A stretch of 64,000 nucleotides of DNA from Gavia stellata (lineage: Eukaryota > Chordata > Aves > Gaviiformes > Gaviidae), in NCBI RefSeq assembly GCF_030936135.1, contig NC_082613.1:1922001-1986000 (forward strand), written 5' to 3'. Under the pieces are notes generated by a model. The model worked only from the letters and a program-made list of their open reading frames with translations. It did not search any database and was not told the DNA's origin. Below are positions 1-26,430 of the stretch, piece by piece (position 1 is the first letter of the stretch; the number at the start of each line of letters is the position of its first letter). A program made the position numbers and the translations under genes.

Positions 1-3000
1 TTCGGGGCAGCAGGAATTGGGTGGGAAGTGCCGGCTGGGATGGGGTGATCCTGCACCCTCTGTCCTGCTCTGTCAGGTCCCCACGTGGGGCCGGGGCTGC
101 TGGGTGCCTGGCCTGGCACTGGGCAATGGCACACGGTGCCGTGGAGGGGAATGTGCCCCATTTGGGGACACAAGCTGATGGTCCCCCTCAGCCCGCCCTG
201 CGGGAGCCGGGAAGGCCATCAAAGGATGGGGACACCAGAGGTGACGGGGCCGCGTGTCCCCTGGGCGTTGCGGGGACCACGGGGTCCTGGGAGCGCCGGC
301 GAACTGGGACTGAACTGGAAGCAGGTGCTGGGCACATCCCGGAGGAAAGGGGCCGGTGGGGAGGAAGGGTGGGGGGTGAAGGGGGCCGGGGGGGCCGCAG
401 CCCACGGGGGGAGAGGGGTGCACATCTGGAGGCGGCGGGGTGGCAGGAAGCATCGCGCTGGCTCGGCCCCCCCGTGCTCGGCCGCCTCGGGGTCCCGGGG
501 GGCCATGCCGCTGCCAGATGTTGTGCAGCTGTCTCCGGCGCTTCCTCTCCCCCCGCGCCCCGCATCCTCCGGGAAGCTCTCCCCTGCGCTTCCTCGGCGG
601 GGAGAGCAGGGGGAGACCCCCCCGGCCCCCCACTCCTCCGGCCCTGGCTTCCTGCGCTGCTGGGTCTGTCTGCTCCCGCATTTGGCTCTTTCGCCGCTGG
701 CTCATCCCCCTCATCTCCTCTCCCACCTCTCCCTGGCCCCTCGCTCCCTTTCTTCTCCTGCCAGCTGCCCCCCAGCTCCCGGCCCCGGGGGGTCTCCCCC
801 CTCTGCCGCCTCCAGATCCCGGGCCGCATCCTGTGCTCCAGCCTTCTGCCCTGGCTGCAGAGCTCGCCCCACTCCCCGGGGCAGAGAGGAGGGCAGGGAG
901 GTGGAAGCGTTGGACATCATTTATTGCTTTTCTTCCCTCTTCTCTCCAAGCATTTTGCATTTTTCCGCAGCGCAGGGGCTGCGCTGGCCGGATCCTGTCC
1001 AGCACCTCACCAGCCCCGTCACCATGGGCAGGGAAAAGCCGGGAGAGCTGCAGCGAGCGTGGCCACGGGCTGCTGGGGAGCGTGGGCTGCAGGAGCCGGC
1101 GGAGATGCTTGTCGCCGGCGGCTCACACCGACTGCGGGACGCAGATAGGATTCGGGGATTAGAGCAGCTTAGGGAGCAGGGTTTTTCCAAGTGGCAGATG
1201 GTGCTGGATGGATCCCAGGGCGAGGTTAGCAGGGTGGGAAGCAGGTCCCTGAGCAGCCCTGGGCAGGGCAGGGGAAAAACAGGCAGAAGCGGGAGGAGGA
1301 GGATTTTTGCCCAGCCTGTTTCTGGACAGGAGCACGAGGGAGGGCGGGAGGGCTGGATCCTTCCCCCGGCTCCCACGTGCCAGGTGCCAGCAAGCACATC
1401 CCACGCTGATGCCCAGAGCCGGTCACAGCCACGGCAGCAGCAGGGCGGCTCCCCATGCCCCCCGGGGAAGCACCCCTTCCCCCCAGCAGGGCAGAGCTCA
1501 AGGTCCCGGGGCCAGGACATGGCTCTGTCACCTCTTTGGTCCTTCGGCTGCGCATGCCCCCTGTCCCCTTGAGTGCACGTGTCCCCATGAGTGCGCACGC
1601 TCCCAGGTGTGCACATCATTCCGTGAGTGCATGGGAAGCCCTGGGACCGGAGGCTTCCCCCCAGGTCCCCCTGCATTCCCCTGGGGGGGGCTTGGCCATG
1701 GGGATGGGGCTCGTGGGCAGCAGGGTGCTGCCGTGGGGCTGGAGAGGGGCGATCCCTCCTGCCCCACGGCACTGGCAGCTCTCTGGGCTCTGCTGCTACT
1801 GCGGTGATGAGCAACTTCACCCCAAATGCTGCCGGGGGAATTCCCAGTGATGAGGGTGGAAACGAGAGGCGTAAGCTGGTTCAAGAGGCGACGAGGTGGG
1901 GACCGGAGAGAAACCCCACGGCTGGGGAGGCAGCGCTGGCGGCTGGCACGGTGTGCTCAGGCAGCCCCAGGAGCTGCGTCAGAGCTGAGAGCAGCCAAAG
2001 GAGCCAGGGTAACGAAGCAGAAATTAAGGGACCCATTTCCAGGCAGAGGGGTGCAATGATGGGCTCCGAAACCAGCCCCAAAGGAAGCGGGAGGAGGCCA
2101 GTCACCCATGGAGAGGAGTCCGACCTACCCCGGCCGGGATCGGTCCCGCTGCTCCCGAGGGTGTTTGGGAGGGGAGCAAGGGGGGCTCTGGCTGCCGGCG
2201 GGAAAGCCCAGCCACTGGCTGGGGAGTCACTGACACTTTCTGGGGAAGAACGGGACGCGGGTGGGAACACCTCAAGCAGCCCATGGGCATGTGGGGCTTT
2301 CTGCTTGGGGCGGGGAGGTGGGCGCAGGGACCCCCCAGGGGATGCCGGGACCCCAGCCCACCCCAGGCTGCTCCACGGGACAGAGCCGCGCGTCCGTGTG
2401 TCCGCACTGAGCCATCCGCATTGGGCGGGAGATGGCAATGTGGGGGATGTTGGGTTGCTCCAGGCGATGAGCTGGGCATCCCGCAGAGGATGCTCCGGAT
2501 CCGACCCACGGGCCCCATGCCTGATGTCTGTCGTCCGGCCCCAGCAGCTGCGCCCACGTCCCCTCGGTTCAGCCCCGCTCGAGAGTCCCCGTCCTTCCCC
2601 AGCGGCGGTGGCAGCGGCTCAGAAAGAGGAAGTGTCACCCCCGGCGTCCCCCCACCGTGGCCCGGGGGCTATTTTGGGTTTGGAGAAAAGCGGAAGGCAG
2701 CACCGGGCAGGCGGCTGCTGCGGCAGCAGGCGGGTGATGCCCCGCAGCACGCAGGGGATGGCGGCGGACAGGGAAAGAGGAACGCCAACACCACCCTGTG
2801 CCCCCAGCTCCCGCCCGGGGGACCGGGAAAGAGGATCCGTCTCACCTGAAACGTAAAAGGGGGTTTTTGGGACGCATGAGGGGGACATGGGCAGTCCCCG
2901 GGGTGATGCCTGGGGAGCTGCCTTCATGTCCCAAGACCGCAGGAGCAATGGGGGGGCGGGGGGGCCTGGTGCACACAGCATTTTTTAATGCTTTTTAGAG

Positions 3001-3138
3001 TGTGCTTTGCCACCAGCGCCCAGGTAAACGCCAGCCTGCACAGCCACCCGGCGTGGGCGACAGTGAGCGGGCGACAGCCCTCCAAGGAAGGGTTGGGTCC
3101 GTAACCGCGAGTGGGGTCTGGCTCTGCCGGGGAGCCAC
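1..3138. other. GC-rich upstream intergenic or distal DNA, no gene recognised
   Basis: This stretch is GC-rich and carries long overlapping open frames on both strands, for example 85-1572 + and 1627-2856 +. The translations are low-complexity, rich in Gly, Pro, Arg and Ser, and show no domain that I recognise. Open frames on both strands at once are what GC-rich DNA gives by chance. In mammals ZBTB46 and the intronless ABHD16B lie upstream of TPD52L2, but neither is visible here. It could be an intron or flank of such a gene. Confidence 0.5.
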
Positions 3139-3356
3139 GGATGGGTGGGTGGGTGGGTGGATGGATGGACAATGGATGGATGGGCAGATGGACTCAGGAA
3201 TGGACAGATGGATGGATGGACAAATGGATGAGCAGATGGACACAGGGGTGGACAGATGGATGGATGGACAGACACACGGATGCACGAACGGTTGGCTGGA
3301 TGGACAGACATATGGACAGGTAGATGGATGAACGAAATGATGGATGGACAGACAGG
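3139..3356. repeat. GGAT/GGAC-type tetranucleotide microsatellite
   Basis: About 215 bases are built from ATGG, GGAT and GACA tetranucleotide units, starting with a GGGT run and grading into ATGGATGGAC and CAGATGG variants. The units are imperfect and interrupted, which points to an old, diverged array. The repeat gives repetitive pseudo-peptides on both strands that should not be read as protein. Confidence 0.9.
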
Positions 3357-5790
3357 CAGCACGGTCACACTGCACCTGCACCCCACTGGAGGCCATGCAG
3401 CCTTGCCCCCTCCCTGCTGCACCCCCCAGGCGATGCTGTGCCCCCCGTGTCAGCCCAGGCACCCGTGCCCTGCCGGGGCTGAGGGGTGGGACATCCCGGG
3501 GGCTCGGCAGGGATGGGGGGCACTGCCGTGGGGGGGCAGGCAGGGCCAAGGGCTGGCTGTGGGCCATCACCGCTGCGTCTGGGCGCAGAGATAGCCCCAC
3601 CGGCCGCCCCTCCTGCACGGGGGAATGTTCCGCTGGTGCCTTGAGCCTGGGAATCGCACTCAGCCGGGCAAAAGGTGATAGGGCTCTATCAGCCAGAGCA
3701 GGCTCACTCCCGACGGGGCTAATAGCCACTGGCTTAACGAGCAGGAGCCAGGCCTGCTCTGCTGGGCCCTTTCCAGCCGCAGGGAGGAGCGAGGGGGAGA
3801 GCAGAGCCCAGCCGGCTTTGCAGCGGGCAGGGAAATCTAGGTCAAGGCTTGCTCTAAAAGGGGGCATGGAGCCCAGATCGCATCAGCTTCCAAGCGAAGC
3901 CACGGAGCAGCCGTGCCTGCCCGAGCCCGGTGCGGACGCGGGGAACCGGCAGCCAGGAAATGTCCGTGCTCACCCAGAGCATCCCCATCCTGGGAGCTGT
4001 GGTGGCAAAGGACGCCCACGGGTGCCGCTTCCCGTCTGCGTGGTCGTTCATGCAATTCCTTGCTTTCTTGGGAAACAGCCGTGATTTGTAACTCGGGCTC
4101 TGCCAGAGCTGGAAAACAACGTGCTGCCCGAGGACATGTGCTTTCCAGAGACACGGAGCGATGCCCAGGCACAGGGAGATGCCACTCGCCTCCCAAGCGA
4201 GAACGTCCCCCCACCCGTCAAAGCTGGCCCCTTCCCTCCCCGCCGCCTCCGCACAGCTGGAAGGGGATCAGCGAAGGGAACCGGCCCCAGGCCTGACATT
4301 TCAGCGTTCGCCAGCAAATGGCAAAGAAAAAAAAAGCCCCAACCAAGTGAAAAACCCGGTGGCAGCAAAAGGGGAACTCAGGGGAACATGGAGGGCACGA
4401 AGCTGCGGCTGCCAGGGTGAGCAAATGCCTCTGCAGACGGTGCAGACATTTTGCCCCCAAATTACTGCCCAGCCCCAGCAGAGCCACAGTGGTTTCAAAC
4501 AAAAGCAATGATCCTCCACAAAGAGGATTTTTTTTTTTTTTTCATCCCCAAATGCAGGATTGCTCTCTGCTTCCCAACACCCTTCAAGGGCCTGGGATGG
4601 GGAATAATCAAGTTGGCAGCACGATGCATTTAATTAAAAGCCAGCACTTGAAGGTAGAGTGAAATTAGCCACTGGATCTTTGGAGGGCAATCCTCCGCGT
4701 CCCCACGAGGCACAGCCTGATCCCCGGCCGTTCGGTGAGGCTGGACTTGGCAGTGGCATTTTGCGCCTGGCAGAGTTGGCAGAGGCCATCGCAGCTCCCC
4801 GCGAGCCGCAGCCCTCCTGTCTCCTCCCGCTGCAGCCACCTCTCAGGGCCAGATTTTCAGGAATCTGGACTCTGCTAGAGCCTGGAAAAATCCCGATTTT
4901 CACGTGGGCGCAGCATTCGGCCACTCCCTGGGTTTCCAACAAGCTCAGCTTCAAAATGAGACCTGTGCCGAAGCTGCAAACATCACAATAACCCCCCAAA
5001 AAAACCCCAACAATAAAAAGCTGAGCTGTTAAAACGCTCCACGTCCTTTCCGAGACAAGCAGCCAGGCAGGGTGGACGGCGGTGATGGGCAGTGCCCCAG
5101 AAAGGGCATTTCCAGGAGCGCTGGCGAGCGCTGACTGCAAACCCTCTGCTCGGGCGGCCGAGGGGTGCTGTTGGAAAGGGCTCCGAAAAATTCATGCCCA
5201 TTTCCCCATTTATATTCGCTTCCCCTTTCACGCCTCATCCTGGGCAACCCAAAGAGGCCGAGCGGAAAAGGCTCTGAAAATGAAAGCTGGAAACGAGACT
5301 CCGACCAGCGGGGTTTTCGGTGAGGCAGGTTGCAAAATTGATGGAAGCGGAGCAGCCCAGGGCTTCCCCGCGCCCTTCCGCAGCCTGACGCGCTTCCCAA
5401 ACCCGCGGCAGGGACGAGGCGGGGGTGCCGGGGAGGTTGGGGTTCAGCTCCCGCTCCGCTCCCAGCGCCTCCGAAACGGGCGGCCGGTTTGTGCCGGGGC
5501 CGAGCTCTGCCTGCCCGCAGCAGGGAAGGGGACACCCGCCCGTCCTGCTATCGCTTCCCCCTTTCGCTGCCGCCGCAGGTGGGCACCTCCTGAAAAAATC
5601 TGATTTTTAAGGCACATCTGGAAGGCGGCAACGGCCCCGTCGCGGCGGCGGGCACCGGGCGCGGGCTGGGGGTGCCGGCGGAGGCCCTGGGCACCGCAGC
5701 CGCCTTCGGATCTGCACGGGAGCCCCAAGCCCTGCAGAGGCCGATGGGTCGGACGGGGGGAAACGCAGCGCGGTGCCTCATGGCGGTGAC
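3357..5790. other. upstream flank of TPD52L2, no gene recognised
   Basis: No splice-consistent coding sequence or RNA gene is recognised. GC content drops locally around 4500-5050, where there is a T run near 4531 and an AT-rich segment near 4600-4680, then rises into the promoter island. Open frames such as 5082-5603 + and 5029-5535 - overlap each other and give low-complexity products, so they are treated as chance. Confidence 0.5.
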
Positions 5791-6125
5791 TTGTCAGGGT
5801 TAATGAAGGAGCTCGGCGGGAGAAGGCCGCCGGCCTGCAGCGGCCCCCGGGCTCCCGCCTGGGCCGGTGACAAGGGCCGGGCTGCGGGGCCCGCAGCCGG
5901 GGCTGCCCGGGGGTCGCACGGGGCCCGGCCGGGGCGGGGGCCCGGAGCCGGCCGGGGCTGCCCGCCGCCCGGTGGCGCAGGCCGGGGGTGGCCCGGGCCG
6001 GGGGCGGCGGGGCCGGGCCCGGGAGGCCCGTGCTGGTGCTGCCCCCTTCCCTCGGGCCGGGCGCACGGCACTGCCGGCCCCGCCCGGCCCCGCTGACCCC
6101 CGGGGGGAGCGGAGCCGCCGCCCCA

Positions 6126-6151
6126 TGACGTCACCCCGCCCCATGACGTCA
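6126..6151 (+). promoter_or_regulatory. two tandem CRE palindromes (TGACGTCA)
   Basis: Perfect TGACGTCA octamers lie at 6126-6133 and 6144-6151, exactly 18 bases apart, inside a near-identical repeat of the unit CCCCATGACGTCACC. CRE octamers bind CREB and ATF dimers. They sit about 235 bases upstream of the TPD52L2 start codon, so CREB/ATF control of this promoter is a reasonable inference. Confidence 0.8.
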
Positions 6152-6205
6152 CCCCCGCCCAGCCGCCGTTTCCGGTGCGGGGTAGGCGGCGGCGGCGGCG
6201 GCGGC

Positions 6206-6226
6206 GGGGGGGGGGGGGGGGGGGGG
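6206..6226 (+). repeat. 21-base G homopolymer after a GGC repeat
   Basis: A (GGC)n run at about 6185-6205 leads into 21 consecutive G residues. The tract could form a G-quadruplex on the + strand near the likely transcription start. Its exact length is unreliable, because such runs are prone to sequencing and assembly error. Confidence 0.8.
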
Positions 6227-6384
6227 AACGTGGCGCCGTCGCCGTGGCGACGCGGCGGCTGACGCGCTCTCCCCGCGACCCTCCCCGGAAGCGGGCGGGC
6301 GGCGCGGCGCTGATTGCGTCACGGGGGGCGGCGGCGGCGGCGGCGGCTTCTTCGGCGGCGGCTGGACGGGCCTGGGGCGCCGCC

Positions 6385-21049
<14,665 letters not shown>

Positions 21050-21208
21050 ACCTGCCATGTGGCTTTGCACGGCTGTGCACAACTGCAAGAGCGAGCCCAC
21101 TCCCTCCCAAATCTTCACAACGGCAACATGCGAATCCAAGAAGGGGCTGAGAGCCAGTCTGGAGAAATCTATCATTCGTTCATAGACACTGCTGCTGGAT
21201 CTAAGTCA

Positions 21209-21214
21209 AATAAA
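21209..21214 (+). terminator. proximal poly(A) signal AATAAA of TPD52L2
   Basis: Canonical hexamer about 160 bases after the stop codon, followed by TTTTGTAC-type T-rich sequence. Use would give a very short 3'UTR. Confidence 0.5.
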
Positions 21215-21699
21215 GAGAATGCAAAGTTTTGTACACAAATAATATTTTACACTAAAGTTTGTAGATTAAATGTATCACTGCTGTCCTTTTGGGAGAGCGT
21301 GTAAGATGGAGTTTCCTTGAAGTAGCTCAGAAATGCTGCTGGTATAGATAAAACCAGTTTTCCCTTGTCTGACATAACTTGGAACAGATACCTCGCCCTG
21401 AGTAGTGTGAGGAGGGCAGTTATTGGAGAAGCCAAATGCATGGGGATCTAACTTCAGCTTCTGGCTACGTTCTCTGTTCAGGGCATGCCATGCAGCTACT
21501 CGGTGAGCTCCCAGGCTTCTCCCCTTACTGTTTTCTCTGGCTCTCACCAGAGTAGTCTGGTAAATGGGGTAAATAGTTGGGTTTCTTTCTGGGCTCCCAA
21601 AAGGGAAACTTCACTTAGCAGCTGCCTCGTTGTTACACTAATGCTCTAGCTTTAACAAAACTAAAAATCTTTATTTTTAAATGCAATGAACTTTAAAGA

Positions 21700-21705
21700 A
21701 ATAAA
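21700..21705 (+). terminator. middle poly(A) signal AATAAA of TPD52L2
   Basis: Canonical hexamer directly followed by a genomic run of 13 A. The A run could also make oligo-dT-primed cDNA start here falsely. Confidence 0.5.
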
Positions 21706-22715
21706 GCTTAAAAAAAAAAAAAGCAGCTTTGGCATCATATTAGGGAGATGCTCCCTTGGACTCTGAAGCTGAATTGCAAGCCTTACATCACCTTACGCTT
21801 TACTTGTTTATGATTTTTTTTTTCTATAGAGAAGACTGTAAGGGTTATAAAGCTGGATGTTGAGCACTGGAGTTTTGCATCATACCGTAGTAGCAGCATG
21901 CTTAGAAGCCAGCTCTTGTGTGAAATTCAGTGGTGCACTCCGTTTCCTGAGTGTATGAAACTTGCTTCTCCCTTCTCAGTTTATGCCTTCGTTCGTGGAG
22001 GAAGAACTCCTGCTAGCACCAGGGCCAGACTAAAAAGGCCAGAGCTGCCTCTAGCAACACGGACGCTATGTTGGGGGGACTCCGCTCTCTGCGGGCTCCT
22101 CCACTTGGTACATGTGACTGGACGGGTTTTTCAGTTGAAAGCCCCAGCTCTATTGGTTTACAAAACTGGCAGAGTCACGGAGCTCAACCAGTTCCCCCAG
22201 GGACTGGATGTTTTGCTCTTTTGATGTCCAGCTTCATTGCTCAGGAGCTGAAAAATTCTGATTTTTTCTTCTAGAGGCCTGATCTTATTCTAGGCAAGGT
22301 GCCTCCGCATAGAAATACCTAGAGTGAGCGATTCTGTGCCTTAGCGGCGAAGTGGGACTTACTCAGGTCTTTCGACTTGCTTATGTACATATCTGGGTAG
22401 TTTTAGGGGTTTACCACCCTGGAGGGACCGAACCGCCTCTGACCCTTCTTTAGAGAAGCAAGTTTTGACACTTAGCTGATTCATCTCCGCTTCTCCCACC
22501 CCTGCTCCCCTCCCTCTGCAGACCTGAGGACACAGGATGAAGTACTAGAAGGCAGATGTACTAGGCAGTAGATGGAGTGTAGAGCGTCATTTACTGGCAC
22601 TCCTTGTTTGACTGAACTGGCCTCCCTGCGAGGAACAGAGCCAGCGGACCGGGGACTGCTGGAGCTTGGGTATTGAACTGTTTCGCTATACAGATAAATA
22701 GTGAGGAAATTTGTC

Positions 22716-22721
22716 AATAAA
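22716..22721 (+). terminator. distal poly(A) signal AATAAA of TPD52L2
   Basis: Canonical hexamer with GT/T-rich sequence 30-55 bases downstream (GGGTGAATGTTCTCGTCTTG). It is the best candidate for the main 3' end and gives a UTR of about 1.7 kb. Confidence 0.6.
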
Positions 22722-22740
22722 GCGTTCCTTTGGGAGAAAA

Positions 22741-25700
22741 TGGGGTGAATGTTCTCGTCTTGTTCTATCTAACAGTACTGAAGTCTGCTTGTAGGGGCAT
22801 GTTATGAACTTGTCAGGCAAATACCAACCGCCTGCGGCGGCTTGAGGCGAGAAGCAACTGAAATACTCTGTTCTATCCCTCTGGCTTGTTTGTCCGTCAG
22901 CTCTCTGGCTGCTTTCTCGTGAAGGGATGTACTAAATAATACTTACAGTCTGATGTTTCCTTTTCAAGATGCTGAACACCAGCTGGTTCCTGAGATGTAC
23001 CTGTGCTCAGCCGAGGGCTGGGGAGCTGCAAGCCCGCACTTAATCCTCCGAGTACCCTCACGTTGCTCCCGGGGCCGCAGGTCATCCAGACGTGCCTCCA
23101 GCTCCCTCACACCGTTTTCCTGAGCTCGGAGCGTGGGACCGCAGTCGCAGCCGTAACCTTGGCAGTGGGGGCTGAGGCTGGAGAAACTTCTAATGTGAAA
23201 AAGCAGCAGCTGTGGTGCTGGCTGGGATTTACCGTGCGATACCTCAGGGAATCAGCTTCTTGGAAGCTCTGGCAGTCACTACTGATTTAAACAGCACGGT
23301 GCGGGGGGGAGCAGGGAATGTATGACCGGAGTGGGGAGCTGCTCTCTTAAATTTAAAAGGGCAGTGGAGAGCAGGCATGGAGGTTGTGAGCGAGGCCAGC
23401 AGAGCTCTGTAGCTGCTCAGCGTGCTGTGTTGCCAGAGGAAGGATGCCTGGCTAGGTTTGAAGCATCTGCTTGGTGGTGAGGGTTTGGTTTTGGTTTTGT
23501 GGGGTTTGGGGTTTTGTTTGTTTGTTTGTTTTGAAGGTTGGGGTTTTTTTTGCTATTTGACTTCCGTAGGTAAAACTACATCTCTGCAACTGGGTCTAAG
23601 AGCAAAGGGGTTGGTATGATACCTGATCCTGGAGGAGAGCTGCTGCGGGGAGCGCCCGGGCTGTGAGCAGGGGCTGCGAGCTCCCCTGGGAGAGCCCCAG
23701 GAGCAGGGAGATGCTTTCCCACCTCCCCAGTCCCTTCCAGCGAGGGATCTTGGGTGTTTTGAAGGAAGGTTAATTAAGTCTTCCCTTCCTGGTTACAGGC
23801 TTGACAGTGTTTTTATCAATTCCCGGTTTCTAAGCGCGCTCCTGGCAGCTCTCATGGTTGCAAACCCCTGGTTTCCTTCGGGGCTGGGCTCCAGACTGCA
23901 GCGTCCCGTGCAAAGGACAGAGGGGACGCGGCTTCCTTCCCTGCAAAAACGAAGGCCCGGCAGCCTCGTGAGCACCTGCCTCCTCTGTTGCAACCGGGGG
24001 AGAAGGCTTTGACAGCAATACTCCCCTTCCGTTCAGCCCCTGACAGCCTCGGTGGGCCAGGGCTGCTCGGAGGGGCTCGGGGGCAGCCCGGTGTCCCTGG
24101 GTGGCTCTCCTGCCGCCTTGGAGCCCGGAGAGGGTTTGTCCTGGAGCTTTTTTCACAGTCACTTCTCTCTCCTCCCTCTTTTTCCTGTTGCTTCCCTTAA
24201 ACGAAACATCCCGGTATTAAATCTACGCTAACGAAGCCAGCACATGAGCCCCATCAGAGTTGGGATCTTCGCAGGCAGCGACAGAGCCAGCAACCAAGAC
24301 AGCGTCTCCTCTTTCCTGCTCCTCTGGTTTTACGACATGATTTTCCTTTTCTTTCTTCATCGCTGAGGACTCGCTGGGCTTTCCCTGACTGCTCCCATGT
24401 TTTGGGGGGCGTCTGTGCTGAGCGGACGCTATCAACTGGGGACGCGGTAGCTGACGAGAGGCTTTTCCCACAGCGGAGCCTCCGGCGCTGCCGCCTCCCC
24501 GGGGGGATGCTCGCCTCTTCCCGCACCTCCCGCTGCTGCGGTTCGTCTCTGCTGTCTCCGTGGTGCGAAGCGGTGGTGCGAAGCGCGGGGCCAGGTGACG
24601 CAGATGGCCTGTTCCTGACGTGTTTCCGAGCCGGGTGCTCATGCAGCAGTGTCTGCACGGCCGGGTCCCGCTGCCAGCCTCGGCCGCGCTGCTGGGTGGG
24701 TTGGGGGGTAATTTAGGTCCGTAACTGGGTGAGCACCCAGCAAAGAGGAGGGAGCTGAGATTCGCCGGGGAAGGGAGAGCAGCAGGCGCTGCCAAGGAAG
24801 CCCAAAGCCACGTTTTGGGGTGTGCTGACATGTGAAAGAGACTCAGCACTCATCATCGTCCCCCACCAGCAAGCAGCCAGGGACAGGCTCACCCTCTTGG
24901 CTTGAAATGAAAACTTCCCAAGGGATTTGTGATGTTTGTCTCCTGCCCGTGAGGAAGAGGATGGGAGCCCTCTTCCCAGCAAAGCACAAACCCCTTGATC
25001 ATTTCCTAAAGCCCAAAGTGTGAGGTGAGGTGCAGTGGCCGGGCATGTGCTCTCGGTTGACGCACCGTAATCGCCTGGCTTGGGAAGGAGTTTGGGAAAG
25101 TCCAGTGCAGGGCACTGGAACCGCCCGAGCCATCAAAAGGAAACCTGCATCGCTTTAAAGGAGAGGGTGAGCACCCGTGCCCAAAAACGGGACGGCTTAG
25201 GCAGAGGAGCGTGAGGTGAGGGGCTTCATCGGCAGCGTCCAAGGTGGGGGGAAGCCAAATTGCTCCCTCCGTCCCACAAAGTGGGAACAAGCAGATAAAC
25301 AGAATTGAAAATCAACTGATTGCAAAAAGCTAGGAGCCACTTTTCCCTGCTGGCATCACGTCCCGACCCTCAGCCGAAACCACGGCAAGCGTTTTTAAAG
25401 GAATTGGACATTTATGCTTGTGAGGGGGGTTGCACAACTGCTCCAGGAGCCTGCGCTCGTCCCCCCGGAGCTGCGTCCCCGGCCGAGCGGGCAGCGTCCA
25501 GAGCCAAGCGCTGGCCCAGGACTCCCCGCCCGGGCCCACCCGCTGCGCCCCTGGGGTGGGAGCAGCCTGGCTGGCCCTGCGCGGGCGCTGGGCTGGGTTC
25601 GGCATCTCTTTGTGGGTGCAGACTCCGCGCAAGGTCCAAGGTGCAGGGTCGGTGCTGGGGAGCCCCGCACGCAGCCGGTGTTGCGGAGGGGGAGAGGGCA

Positions 25701-26430
25701 CCGGGTGTCCTCTGGAGCATCAGTGCCGGAGTTGGGCTGGGAACGGGGCCTCGGCAGCCGCCCAGGGAAGCCGGGGCTGGGGCAAGGAGAGGGCGCATGC
25801 ATGTGATTTAATGGCGATGACTCCGTTGGCAAATGGGATTCATCATCGTTCATTTCTTTAAAACGTGAGTCAGAGGCGGCAGACGGGAAAGGCCGAAGGA
25901 GCCGTGCGGGGAGGTCACACGCCAGCGGGGCCGTGCCGGGGTGGCGGGAGGGACGGCCGGGGTGAGCTGTGGTGCCCGGGCAGCGTTCCCGCACCGGCAC
26001 TGGGGTCACCCGCTCCGGGACACGCCGGATGGGGGGAAGGTGGGCTTTCACCCATGGTGGGGAACAGCAGCGTTCCCCAGGGAGCGGCCAGGAGCGCCAG
26101 GAAACTTGAGCAACTGGGAAAAACACTCAGCCTCTTGCACTTACAAAAACCTGTTTTCCTCTAATTGTAAGCGCTCGTTTGCTCACCAGAAGGAACGGGC
26201 CCAGCACCGTGCTCCTGGGGTGCGCAAAGGCCGGCAGCCCGCCCGGGGACGTGCAGGCGGGGTGCAGCACCCCCAGAAAAAGCGCAGATGACGAAGGTGC
26301 TGCACAAACCTGACTGAAAAGCGAGGGTCGATGTGCGTGAGCGCTGGGGGCTGAGCGCCCCGGACACCGCCCGCAGAGGCAGCAAACCCCCAAGTCTGCA
26401 GCAGAAAGGGGATGTGCTGCTCCTGGCCCC
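22741..26430. other. intergenic DNA between TPD52L2 and the tRNA/DNAJC5 promoter
   Basis: No gene is recognised. GC-rich, CpG-containing patches lie at about 23640-24130, 24400-24680 and 25400-26100 and hold overlapping open frames on both strands with low-complexity products. A GT-rich simple stretch (GGTTTGGTTTTGG-type, then TTTG repeats) lies at about 23480-23550. Confidence 0.6.

Larger units (their letters stand above)
21050..22740 (+). other. TPD52L2: TPD52L2 3'UTR with alternative poly(A) sites
   Basis: The untranslated end follows TAG and carries AATAAA at 21209-21214, 21700-21705 and 22716-22721. A 13-A run at 21710-21722 follows the second signal. A Pumilio-type TGTACATA lies at 22384-22391, in the distal extension only. 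The distal signal is followed by GT-rich sequence, as expected of a real cleavage site. The extent of the UTR is inferred. Confidence 0.7.

Noticed and set aside
85-2856. Long + strand open frames (up to 495 codons) upstream of TPD52L2, considered as ABHD16B or an unknown gene
   Set aside because: Translations are low-complexity, overlap equally open minus-strand frames, lack an alpha/beta-hydrolase or other recognisable domain, and fit GC-rich chance openness.
3139-3356. Repetitive His/Pro/Ser/Ile and Met/Asp/Gly/Trp peptides as a repeat protein
   Set aside because: They are translations of the GGAT-type microsatellite and appear on both strands.
6175-6384. N-terminal extension of TPD52L2 from the in-frame open region upstream of the ATG
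   Set aside because: It begins only with GTG, runs through GGC and G homopolymers, and the ATG at 6385 has a strong Kozak context and matches the family N-terminus.
24223-24849. 208-codon minus-strand open frame in the intergenic region
   Set aside because: Low-complexity Ser/Arg/Pro-rich product in CpG-rich DNA with an overlapping + strand frame and no domain.
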